From Acidobacteria bacterium UBA6911 (GTDB taxonomy: Bacteria; Acidobacteriota; UBA6911): a DNA stretch of 5,907 nt. The translations under genes were made by a program, and so were the position numbers. Shown piece by piece: positions 1-5,907 of the stretch (position 1 is its first letter; each line of letters begins with the position of its first letter). Below the pieces are notes generated by a model. It was not told the DNA's origin. It saw only the letters and a list, made by a program, of their open reading frames with translations, and did no database searches. The stretch is taken from NCBI GenBank assembly GCA_002451015.1, contig DKBB01000096.1, forward strand, positions 3,650 to 9,556. Direction: 5' to 3'.

Positions 1-5
1 GGTCT

Positions 6-278
6 ATGGAAGAACGGGATTTTTTTAACGAAAAAGACGAGATTGTTCCGGTAGAGATATACTGCCCGAAATGCCGGACTACACAGGAATATCCAATAAA
101 ATGGAGACGCCGTACAAAAAAGGCCCACTTGCCGCCGGGATCGGATGAACGAGACCGGGCAAGGTTCGCCAAGGCGCGCAATTATAGAATCCGATTGGAC
201 GACAAACTGCGCTGCAAGAATCCACGCTGCGGAAAAACGATTGAGATCAGCACTTTACAGACGGTTGTTTTTGACTGA
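6..278 (+). CDS. Small basic protein with two Cys pairs, zinc-ribbon-like (hypothetical)
   Basis: This is a 90-residue protein that I cannot assign to a named family. It carries a CPKC pair (Cys20, Cys23) near the N terminus and a CKNPRC pair (Cys70, Cys75) near the C terminus. Together they make four potential zinc ligands typical of a zinc ribbon. The 46 residues between the pairs are rich in Arg and Lys (for example WRRRTKK at 33-39 and DERDRARFAKAR at 47-58), which would suit contact with nucleic acid or a ribosomal partner; that role is inference. No signal peptide or membrane segment is visible. The ATG at 6 is the first in the window, but the frame stays open through the five bases before it, so the true start could lie upstream and no ribosome binding site can be judged. 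The gene converges on hemE with a 68-base gap. The coding call rests on the paired Cys motifs and a sensible composition. Confidence 0.7.
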   Translation: MEERDFFNEKDEIVPVEIYCPKCRTTQEYPIKWRRRTKKAHLPPGSDERDRARFAKARNYRIRLDDKLRCKNPRCGKTIEISTLQTVVFD

Positions 279-346
279 TTCTCAGTGCCCGACTACTCTA
301 TGCCGATGGGTCCTTCCTAAGAACCCAGCCTATGTACGCCGCCTGG

Positions 347-1405
347 CTAAATGGATTTTTGAGAAATGAGAGTAGCCGAGTATTCGTGCACATAATCCGC
401 CAGAGATTTAACTGAATCCTCGGCAGTGGAAGGCAGAATGCCGTGCCCCAGGTTAAATATATGACCCGACCTCCCGGCAGCTTTATCCAGGATCTCCGCA
501 GTCCTTTGTTCCATAAAATCCCGGGGAGCCATCAACGTAACCGGGTCCAGGTTCCCCTGAATTCCGGCGCCTTTCCCGATAATATTCCACGCTTGATCCA
601 GTGGAATCCGCCAGTCCACACCAATAACATCCCCACCCGCTTCTGCGATTATTGGAAGCAATCCCGCGGTGCCCGTTCCGAAATTTATTGAAGGGATATT
701 TGCCTCCTTCAATTCCGCAAATATTTTCTTCATATGCGGGAAAACATAATCCCGATAATCCGCAGGACTCAGGCATCCTGCCCATGAATCGAAAATTTGA
801 ACCACCTGAGCGCCGGCCTCGACCTGGGCTTTCAGAAAATTAAGAACGGTCCTGCTCAGCTTCTCCATAAGAAGGTGCCAGGCGTCCGGATTCCGGTACA
901 TGAAATTTTTTGCAATAAGGTAATTGGATGAAGAGCCGCCCTCGATGGCATAGCTGGCCAGTGTGAACGGAGCCCCAGCAAATCCGATCAACGGGATTTT
1001 GCCGTCGATTTCCGAACGCACCATACGCAGGCCTTGCAGTACATAATCCAGGTCTTCGGCAGGATCGGCGATCCGCAGGGATTCGACATCGGCTGGTTTC
1101 CGAACAGGATTGTGCATCACGGGACCGCCGGACGGCGGAAACTCGATGCCCACACCCATCCCTTCCAGCGGCAGAAGAATATCCGCAAATATAATCGCGG
1201 CATCGATCGAAAATGCATTCACCGGCTGAAGGGTGACTTCCGCAACAAGGTCGGGATTTTTAAACATTTCCATCAGGCTGTATTTCTTTCGTATCACCTG
1301 ATAAGCCTTCATGTACCGACCGGCCTGGCGCATAAACCAGACAGGGGTGCAATCCGTACTTTCCTTCCTGCAGGCTTTTATGAATCTGTCGTTTTGAGTC
1401 GTCAT
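347..1405 (-). CDS. hemE: Uroporphyrinogen decarboxylase (HemE)
   Basis: This cytosolic enzyme removes the four acetate carboxyls of uroporphyrinogen III to give coproporphyrinogen III in haem synthesis. At 352 residues it is full length for the family. The first signature PVWFMRQAGRY is at 21-31, and its two Arg residues contact the substrate carboxylates. FADIL at 73-77 holds the catalytic Asp75. The second signature, GFAGAPFTLASYAIEG, is at 141-156 with the conserved Tyr152. DSWAG is at 206-210, IGVDW at 261-265, QGNLDP at 283-288, and the conserved His321 lies in NLGHGILP. An in-frame TGA 27 bases before the ATG leaves no room for a long N-terminal extension. The ribosome binding site is weak: only GAAAG about 10 bases before the ATG. 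The gene lies 152 bases downstream of the phosphatase-fold gene on the same strand. No other haem genes are in the window. Identification is secure. Confidence 0.98.
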   Translation of the reverse strand: MTTQNDRFIKACRKESTDCTPVWFMRQAGRYMKAYQVIRKKYSLMEMFKNPDLVAEVTLQPVNAFSIDAAIIFADILLPLEGMGVGIEFPPSGGPVMHNPVRKPADVESLRIADPAEDLDYVLQGLRMVRSEIDGKIPLIGFAGAPFTLASYAIEGGSSSNYLIAKNFMYRNPDAWHLLMEKLSRTVLNFLKAQVEAGAQVVQIFDSWAGCLSPADYRDYVFPHMKKIFAELKEANIPSINFGTGTAGLLPIIAEAGGDVIGVDWRIPLDQAWNIIGKGAGIQGNLDPVTLMAPRDFMEQRTAEILDKAAGRSGHIFNLGHGILPSTAEDSVKSLADYVHEYSATLISQKSI

Positions 1406-1557
1406 AAGGAAATTACTTTCGAAATATTGTCACAAGGGATATTATTGCCCGAATTGCCGTCTATCCATCTGACTTAACCGTAGCATAGATCGCGAACTGT
1501 CGCTACAGGCTTCGCCGCCATTGCCTGAAATTTCAATATCATTCAAAAGTCTTGTGC

Positions 1558-2724
1558 CTACTGAAGATCCAGATCTACATAAATCGGCACATGGTCGGAT
1601 GTTCTCTCGGGCCCGTAGTTTTTTTTATTCAAGTTTCCGGCTTCAATCGAATTTATTCCCGTGCCGGCGTCCTTCTTCTGCCCCCCGCTTAAAGCCCGGA
1701 TGTTTTTACCCAGAAACCAGTCCAGTTTAAAGCACAGATACCCATTATAGGGTTTCAGTCTCTTATTTACAGTTCGCATTAGGAATTCGGGCAGCATTCC
1801 GGACTCTTCAAGCGTATTAATATCGGTTCGGGCGGTCTCTTGGTTCGAATTCAGGTTATTCCAGGAGAAGCCCTTCTCTTTTAAAACCTGGAAAAGAGGT
1901 TCCAGTCCCTTTTCAGGATGAATCAACTGCTCCTTCACTTTGGCGGCCGGATGAAACAGGATTCGTAAAATCGAGAGTATCGTCCTCCAGGCCGTCCCCC
2001 TTCTGAAGCTGTTCGTATTCAGATCTCCGCCTATAAGATAAGCCTCACGGTCTTCGCCCGGAAGATTCTCCATTATGTGGCGGACCTGCACAGCCCGGCA
2101 ACGGGGAGTATTCCTCAACTCCAGATGCACAGAACCGATCCAGATAAAGGACTGTCGCAGTTGAAGTTTCACCCACAGGCAACACCGCCTTCCGAAACGC
2201 TTTTCCTCGAACTCATAGGGTTCGAATGTTACCGGAAGCGGCATTATTACGGTCTCCATGAACGGGTATCGGGACAAAACGGCATTTCCCTGCAGGCTCT
2301 CATGGTTTTCTCCTTCAAGGGCCAGGTCCTCTTCGGTTCCCTTGGTCAACTCGAAATGCGCCGGCCCGAAAACCATATGAAATCCCAATCGCTCGGCAAG
2401 TTCCCGGGCCACGTGCCTGTTTTGAGAGCGATTCATCCCGTAATCCGCTTCATTAAGAATGATGACATCGGCATATTTCAATATCTCGTTGTTACCTAAT
2501 AGATCCAGGATGGAATCGAAACGTTTTCCCTTCTCGATATTCCATTGCACAACACGGAGAAAAGAATTCAGACGGGGTGCAGCCGCATCATTGAAAAAAA
2601 GGTGCGGTTTTTGAAGATAGGTAAGAATCCGGCCCCTGTTGATGGAATAAAAATCGGACCTGTAAAGCGCGTCTATCGTTTCGAATTTTGACAAATTCTC
2701 AATCCAGACTGTCTGTTCGGTCAT
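1558..2724 (-). CDS. Endonuclease/exonuclease/phosphatase (EEP) family protein
   Basis: This is a 388-residue member of the metal-dependent phosphodiesterase fold shared by DNase I, exonuclease III and inositol-phosphate phosphatases. The family core begins near residue 55 and every catalytic element is visible: QWNIEKG at 60-66 (Asn62), NEAD at 91-94 (metal-binding Glu92), GNAVLSR at 146-152, the HLE motif with His200, GGDLNTN at 232-238 (Asp234, Asn236), KLDWFL at 333-338 (Asp335) and SDHVPI at 376-381 (Asp377, His378). An active hydrolase is therefore expected. The substrate could be nucleic acid, a phospholipid or a sugar phosphate; nothing here decides. There is no signal peptide, so it should be cytosolic. 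The first 50 or so residues lie outside the core and are unassigned. AGAGG sits 11 bases before the ATG, a slightly long spacing. It lies between the exported-protein gene (155-base gap) and hemE, all on the same strand. Confidence 0.92.
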   Translation of the reverse strand: MTEQTVWIENLSKFETIDALYRSDFYSINRGRILTYLQKPHLFFNDAAAPRLNSFLRVVQWNIEKGKRFDSILDLLGNNEILKYADVIILNEADYGMNRSQNRHVARELAERLGFHMVFGPAHFELTKGTEEDLALEGENHESLQGNAVLSRYPFMETVIMPLPVTFEPYEFEEKRFGRRCCLWVKLQLRQSFIWIGSVHLELRNTPRCRAVQVRHIMENLPGEDREAYLIGGDLNTNSFRRGTAWRTILSILRILFHPAAKVKEQLIHPEKGLEPLFQVLKEKGFSWNNLNSNQETARTDINTLEESGMLPEFLMRTVNKRLKPYNGYLCFKLDWFLGKNIRALSGGQKKDAGTGINSIEAGNLNKKNYGPERTSDHVPIYVDLDLQ

Positions 2725-2836
2725 ATTTTACAACGCCTCTTCTCAATGAAGCACAGGTGCACACCGCACGTTCCCATTCTCAAACTTCGCTATCAAATTG
2801 GCAATGGGGATATTACAAAAGATTGAAGTTGGAAAA

Positions 2837-2860
2837 TTCAGGTTCCCCTTCAGGTTCCCG
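2837..2860. repeat. Tandem pair of a 12-base unit
   Basis: Two adjacent copies of TTCAGGTTCCCC occur at 2837-2848 and 2849-2860, differing only in the last base. They lie in the 155-base gap between the EEP gene and the exported-protein gene, about 20-40 bases past the stop codon of the latter. No function is evident. Replication slippage is the simplest origin, and the unit is too short to assign to any named repeat family. Confidence 0.6.
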
Positions 2861-2879
2861 GTCCGGAAGACATACAGAG

Positions 2880-3818
2880 TCAAAACCCCGCGATTTCCTG
2901 GCTCATCTTTCGCATATAAATTTCACTCAGTTCCTGCAAAATTAGCAGCGAGTTGAGAAGGCCGGGATTCCGAAGTTCGTCCAATCCTACAGTGTGAGAA
3001 TCCGGGTATATAAAAGAATAAACCTGCCGAGAGATATTTTGTGCCTTCTCGGAAATCCGGACGGCAAGTTCCAGGGGGGAAGCATCCTCATTACTGCTTC
3101 TAATATCCTGCAATGGAACCTCCTGCCTCTCTTTTCCCTTCGGAATCGCCAGTTTCAGGTTCTTGTGCAGTTTATCCGTTTGTTTTTCCAGGCTTCGGGT
3201 ATGTTCCAGACAAACTTCATATGCCAGCAATCTTAGGTCGGCATCAAAGGCGGGATCTCTCGCGATACGGGTCAGAACGGGCAGATCCTTCGCAAGGCGC
3301 TCGAGGTTTTCACCTCTTTCGATGGTTTGCCTGGAGAAAATAATCATGCGCTGCATAAAAATATCCTCCTGCGTTACCACGCCCAAAGGCCAATCATACG
3401 ATAATTCAGGATCTGATCTACGTCTGGGGACACTGTAGAATTTACGCAGTTCATCATTTTCCCAAAGACTTGCCGGCGCCCCATTTTCATCGGAATCTTC
3501 CGGGGAAACGGCTTCTGCGGCAAAGACCTCCAAACGCCCGGATTGTGAAAGCGGCCGCAATATCCTCAAAAACTTTTTATAGCTTTTCTCGTCTTCTACC
3601 AGGCTCCATACCTGCACGCTTGTTTCATCGGACACGAAAACGGGATCGATTTCCAGGCACAGCCCTTCTTCATGGAAGCGAAGCCAGACTTCCAACAACT
3701 CCCTTGAGGCATCCAGGGGAAACGGGGCTATTGAAGATTCATTTTTATCCGCAATTTCGTCAGCCTGAACCGCTGAACCGTATAAGAAAAAAAGTATGAC
3801 GCACAGGATTCGACCCAT
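2880..3818 (-). CDS. Exported protein of unknown function
   Basis: I do not recognise this 312-residue protein. It starts with a convincing Sec signal peptide: a short basic start (MGR), a hydrophobic stretch ILCVILFFLYGSA at 4-16, and a likely cleavage site VQA|D after residue 19. Cys6 is inside the hydrophobic core and does not form a lipobox, so this is not an obvious lipoprotein. The mature part is charged, has no further membrane segment, and looks largely helical in the C-terminal half (about 150-310), where Leu, Glu and Arg alternate. Cys54 and Cys203 are the only cysteines after cleavage. No enzymatic motif or repeat domain is visible. The start is well supported by GGAGG four bases upstream. 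It should act in the periplasm or outside the cell. It is the first of three minus-strand genes and diverges from the metallo-hydrolase gene. Confidence 0.82.
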   Translation of the reverse strand: MGRILCVILFFLYGSAVQADEIADKNESSIAPFPLDASRELLEVWLRFHEEGLCLEIDPVFVSDETSVQVWSLVEDEKSYKKFLRILRPLSQSGRLEVFAAEAVSPEDSDENGAPASLWENDELRKFYSVPRRRSDPELSYDWPLGVVTQEDIFMQRMIIFSRQTIERGENLERLAKDLPVLTRIARDPAFDADLRLLAYEVCLEHTRSLEKQTDKLHKNLKLAIPKGKERQEVPLQDIRSSNEDASPLELAVRISEKAQNISRQVYSFIYPDSHTVGLDELRNPGLLNSLLILQELSEIYMRKMSQEIAGF

Positions 3819-3822
3819 AAAC

Positions 3823-3827
3823 CCTCC
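3823..3827 (-). promoter_or_regulatory. Shine-Dalgarno site of the exported-protein gene
   Basis: Read on the minus strand this is GGAGG, four bases before the ATG whose complement is at 3816-3818. The match is strong and the spacing slightly short. It supports that ATG, and hence the signal peptide, as the real start. Confidence 0.8.
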
Positions 3828-4010
3828 GATTCAATCCCGTGAACCCGCTGAAATGTCCTCCATTGCCAGGGGATGTATCGTTAGCATTATTCTAGCGGAA
3901 TATCCGGAAGGATAAAATATCAACAGAAGTTTTCCCCAAAAGCGCCGGAAGCCTTTTCATCGCCTGGGCATTTCGGAATGTGCCGAATGCGGAAATCCCT
4001 GGCAACCGCT

Positions 4011-4022
4011 ACCTTTAAAGGT
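4011..4022. promoter_or_regulatory. Perfect 12-base palindrome, possible operator
   Basis: ACCTTTAAAGGT equals its own reverse complement. With no loop it is better suited to a dimeric DNA-binding protein than to an RNA hairpin. It lies 80 bases before the start codon of the metallo-hydrolase gene. The role as an operator is inference from symmetry and position; no regulator is encoded nearby. Confidence 0.3.
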
Positions 4023-4092
4023 CGAAAGACAATTCTGGTTAGACTCCGGATTTAAATTCCGGCATCATTCGAATTCCCCTTATACTTAATCT

Positions 4093-4097
4093 GGAGG
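4093..4097 (+). promoter_or_regulatory. Shine-Dalgarno site of the metallo-hydrolase gene
   Basis: GGAGG lies five bases before the ATG at 4103, a strong match at good spacing. It favours this ATG over the in-frame internal Met at residue 6. Confidence 0.85.
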
Positions 4098-4102
4098 ATT
4101 GA

Positions 4103-4789
4103 ATGAATTCAAACAGGATGATACTGAAACAGGAAATTATCGGACCAATGATGAATTTCATTTATCTGATCGGATGCTCCGAAACAAAAGAATCCGCCGT
4201 AGTCGACCCGGCGTGGGATATCCCGGCTATACTTAAGCTTGCAGAAGATTCGGGACTTGAAATCAAACATATTCTGATGACCCACGCGCACCCCGACCAT
4301 ATGAACGGGCTGGAACAGTTGCTGAAAGATACGAACGCCATCATTTATCTGAATCGCAATGAAGTGGCATATATGAAGGAATGTGGGGATGCGACCGGAA
4401 TCCCCACCTTATTCATGGAAAGCCGTTCTGAAAATTTCATGATTGTGGAGGATGGGGACACAGCCGGGATAGGCAATCTTACCGTTCAGTTTCTGCACAC
4501 GCCCGGGCATACTCCGGGATCGCAGTGTTTCCTGATCGAAGGAAACCTTTTTTCAGGTGACACCCTGTTCGTTGATGCCTGCGGGCGCGTCGACATGCCC
4601 GGGGGGGACGTGGGAAAGATGTGGCACAGCCTGAACCGAAAGTTACGGACTCTGGATGATTCGACGATTTTATATCCGGGACACCATTACGGAAGTCGAA
4701 AAAGGTCGACTATCGGGGAGCAGAAGGAAACAAACCCTTTTATGAACTTTACTTCCGCCGAGGAATTCAGACGCGGCATGGGTATGTAA
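4103..4789 (+). CDS. Metallo-beta-lactamase-fold hydrolase, glyoxalase II type
   Basis: This is a 228-residue cytosolic hydrolase, a usual length for short glyoxalase II-like proteins. The binuclear metal site is complete: THAHPDH at 60-66 (His61, His63, Asp65, His66), His136 in TPGHTPGS (133-140), the bridging Asp153 in SGDTLF (151-156), and His194 in PGHHYG (192-197). GRVDMPGGD (161-169) is also typical of this subgroup. The expected reaction is hydrolysis of a thioester such as S-lactoylglutathione. The related persulfide dioxygenases use fewer of these metal ligands, so they are a less likely alternative. The true substrate is unknown, hence no gene symbol. A strong GGAGG precedes the start. 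The TAA stop (4787-4789) overlaps by two bases the left arm of the inverted repeat at 4788-4890, so the gene ends exactly where that element begins. It converges on proS. Confidence 0.93.
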   Translation: MNSNRMILKQEIIGPMMNFIYLIGCSETKESAVVDPAWDIPAILKLAEDSGLEIKHILMTHAHPDHMNGLEQLLKDTNAIIYLNRNEVAYMKECGDATGIPTLFMESRSENFMIVEDGDTAGIGNLTVQFLHTPGHTPGSQCFLIEGNLFSGDTLFVDACGRVDMPGGDVGKMWHSLNRKLRTLDDSTILYPGHHYGSRKRSTIGEQKETNPFMNFTSAEEFRRGMGM

Positions 4790-4890
4790 TAAATGGTGAC
4801 AGGCTAGAATTTCACTAATTTCTTCCAAGGCAAAACTATTACGTTCAGTCACTTGGAAATTAGTGAAATTCTAGCCTGTCACCATTTATT
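4788..4890. repeat. Long inverted repeat, 35-bp perfect arms; probable palindromic mobile element
   Basis: The left arm (4788-4822) and right arm (4856-4890) are perfect reverse complements over 35 bases. After a three-base bulge on the left (TTC, 4823-4825), four further bases pair (CAAG 4826-4829 with CTTG 4852-4855). The central loop is 22 bases (4830-4851). The ends of the arms read AATAAATGGTGACAGG inward. No coding frame fits inside. The structure resembles a small non-autonomous transposable element or a REP/MITE-like palindrome. I see no clear target-site duplication and no second copy in this window. The unit begins inside the stop codon of the metallo-hydrolase gene and ends 21 bases before the end of proS. 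As RNA it would form a 39-bp hairpin. The repeat is certain from the sequence; its class is inference. Confidence 0.93.
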
Positions 4891-4896
4891 TTATTT
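4788..4896. terminator. Possible bidirectional terminator formed by the inverted repeat
   Basis: Two convergent genes end on either side of the 39-bp hairpin. On the plus strand the stem runs into a T-rich stretch (TTTATTTTATTT at 4885-4896); on the minus strand the exit side of the stem also ends in TTTATT. This would suit factor-independent termination in both directions. The stem is much longer and less G+C-rich than a standard intrinsic terminator, and the T tract is broken by A residues, so the role is tentative. Confidence 0.4.
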
Positions 4897-4911
4897 GGCA
4901 CCTATTGCTAG

Positions 4912-5907
4912 TTAGTAGGCTTTGGCGAAGTAAGCCTTTTCTTCGGCCGGCTGGCCGCAATAAATACAAGCCCCCTTTTCCCCGGCCTGTTCGAGAGGGA
5001 TGCAGCGCAGGGTCGCTTTGGTATCCTCCTTGATGCTTTTTTCACACTGAGCACTACCGCACCAGTATGAATAGGCAAAGCCCTTCCCAACAGCACTTTT
5101 AAACGCAGCGTAATCCTCAGGGACCAGCGTATTGTCTTGCCGAAATTTGAGCGCCCGCTCGTATAGCGCGCCCTGGATGGAATTCAGTGCCTGTCTTACC
5201 GCATCCGGCAGACCTGCCTGCGGAACAAAAGACTTCCCTTCCCTGCCCGGCATATCGCGGCGGGCAAGGACCACTGTTTCTTTTGCAACATCCTTCGGGC
5301 CGATTTCAATCCGCAACGGCACTCCCCGCATCTCCCAGTCGTTGAATTTGAAACCGGGGCTCATACCCTCGCGTTCATCCAGGACAACACGGAAATCCGA
5401 CGAAACCAGTTCCGACCGGATTCTACGGGCTGCCAGCATGACCCTGGTCCGCTCTTCATCCGTCTTGAAAATCGGAACAATGACAGCCTGGTACGGCGCC
5501 AGCCGGGGTGGCAGAATCAATCCCTGATCGTCGCCATGCACCATGATGATAGCGCCGATAAAACGGGTGGATAATCCCCAGGAGGTTGTCCAGCAATACT
5601 GCAACTCCCCGTTCTGATCCAGATAACGAATATCGAAAGCCTTGGCGAAATTTTGCCCCAGGTTGTGGGACGTGCCGGATTGCAGAGCTTTTCCGTCCCC
5701 CATCAGCGCTTCGATCGAAAAAGTCTGATCCGCGCCAGCAAACCGCTCGGATTCCGATTTCAGCCCTTGGATTACGGGCACCGCGGCGTCGTTGACGGCA
5801 AAGTCCTGGTAAATATCGAGCATCTGTCGGGTTTCAATGTCGGCTTCCTTGAGGGTGGCATGCGCCGTATGGCCCTCCTGCCAGAAAAACTCGGTCGTTC
5901 TCAGGAA
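4912..5907 (-). CDS. proS: Prolyl-tRNA synthetase, archaeal/eukaryotic-like short type (5' part outside window)
   Basis: This enzyme charges tRNA-Pro with proline in the cytosol. The window holds the last 331 residues; the frame runs off the right edge, and about 145 N-terminal residues are probably missing given a family length near 480. The visible part begins exactly in class II motif 2 (FLRTTEFFWQEGHTAHAT, residues 1-18 of the fragment). TSHNLGQNF follows at 79-87. Motif 3 is at 109-115 (SWGLSTR) and leads into GDDQGLILPP. The anticodon-binding domain starts near APYQAVIVPIF (137-147). The C-terminal domain carries Cys283, Cys288, Cys314 and Cys317 in a CX4CX25CX2C pattern, the zinc site of the archaeal-type enzyme, and ends in Tyr as members of this type do. 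The editing domain of the long bacterial type is absent between motifs 2 and 3. An internal Met at 5823 is not the start. It ends 21 bases from the inverted repeat. Confidence 0.97.
   Translation of the reverse strand, partial: FLRTTEFFWQEGHTAHATLKEADIETRQMLDIYQDFAVNDAAVPVIQGLKSESERFAGADQTFSIEALMGDGKALQSGTSHNLGQNFAKAFDIRYLDQNGELQYCWTTSWGLSTRFIGAIIMVHGDDQGLILPPRLAPYQAVIVPIFKTDEERTRVMLAARRIRSELVSSDFRVVLDEREGMSPGFKFNDWEMRGVPLRIEIGPKDVAKETVVLARRDMPGREGKSFVPQAGLPDAVRQALNSIQGALYERALKFRQDNTLVPEDYAAFKSAVGKGFAYSYWCGSAQCEKSIKEDTKATLRCIPLEQAGEKGACIYCGQPAEEKAYFAKAY

Larger units (their letters stand above)
3819..4102. other. Divergent intergenic region with several potential hairpins
   Basis: This 284-base stretch separates two divergent genes, so it should hold promoters for both. 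On the minus side, TAGAAT (complement of 3889-3894) is a possible -10 box but has no good -35 partner. On the plus side, TATACT at 4081-4086 resembles a -10 box, but transcription would then begin about at the Shine-Dalgarno site, leaving almost no leader. Between 3962 and 4062 there are self-complementary segments. GCATTTCGG (3968-3976) pairs with CCGAATGC (3983-3990) with one bulged T. These are flanked by GCCTGG (3962-3967) against CCTGGC (3998-4003), with one T-T mismatch. ACCTTTAAAGGT at 4011-4022 is a perfect 12-base palindrome. CCGGA (4046-4050) pairs with TCCGG (4058-4062) around a 7-base loop. No tRNA, small ORF or recognised riboswitch was found. Confidence 0.55.

Noticed and set aside
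274..286. ACTGA-TTC-TCAGT hairpin overlapping the stop of the small Cys-rich gene
   Set aside because: Only five base pairs and no T tract after it; such short palindromes are expected by chance.
308..326. Weak hairpin GGGTCCTT/AAGAACCC between the small Cys-rich gene and hemE, as a terminator
   Set aside because: The stem has an internal mismatch and a loop of only three bases, and no T tract follows on either strand.
1034..1477. Open frame of 147 codons antisense to the hemE start
   Set aside because: It lies opposite strongly conserved hemE coding sequence and has no recognisable protein features or ribosome binding site.
2077..2499. Open frame of 140 codons antisense to the EEP gene
   Set aside because: It overlaps the conserved catalytic core of the EEP protein on the other strand and its translation shows no domain; it is a shadow frame.
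347..3818. A defined three-gene operon: exported protein, EEP protein, hemE
   Set aside because: Same strand and order allow it, but gaps of 155 and 152 bases leave room for separate promoters, and the functions are unrelated. Not claimed.
3961..3970. CGCCTGGGCA, resembling the conserved 3' segment of the ZTP (pfl) riboswitch
   Set aside because: The obligatory 5' domain (a GUGACUGGCG-like segment) is not found upstream, and the downstream gene has no link to purine or folate metabolism. Probably chance.
4081..4086. TATACT as the promoter -10 box of the metallo-hydrolase gene
   Set aside because: Transcription would start at or inside the Shine-Dalgarno site, and no -35 match is found 16-18 bases upstream. 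Not listed as a separate promoter.

Overview
The window reads as ordinary chromosomal DNA from a bacterium, probably Gram-negative, of moderate G+C. Intergenic gaps are short and all the larger genes are intact. The lineage cannot be fixed from the sequence. The archaeal/eukaryotic-like (short) prolyl-tRNA synthetase, a stand-alone hemE and a long imperfect-loop palindrome between genes would fit acidobacterial, deltaproteobacterial or related lineages, but that is only an inference.

Layout from left to right. A 90-residue basic protein with two cysteine pairs (+) converges on hemE (-), which encodes uroporphyrinogen decarboxylase. Upstream of hemE, on the same strand, lie an endonuclease/exonuclease/phosphatase-fold protein (-) and a 312-residue exported protein of unknown function (-). 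These three minus-strand genes are separated by gaps of about 150 bases, so co-transcription is possible but not shown. A 284-base divergent intergenic region with several potential hairpins leads to a metallo-beta-lactamase-fold hydrolase of the glyoxalase II type (+). Immediately after its stop codon sits a striking inverted repeat with 35-bp perfect arms (4788-4822 and 4856-4890). The window closes with the C-terminal two thirds of a class II prolyl-tRNA synthetase (-), whose 5' part lies beyond the right edge.

The genes do not form an obvious pathway. HemE makes coproporphyrinogen III for haem synthesis, ProS charges tRNA-Pro, and the hydrolase probably acts on a thioester such as S-lactoylglutathione or a related substrate. 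The phosphodiesterase-fold protein and the exported protein have no assignable substrates. No phage, CRISPR, defence or secretion system is visible. The best candidates for something not explained by the genes are the palindromic element at 4788-4890 and the possibly structured region at 3962-4062.
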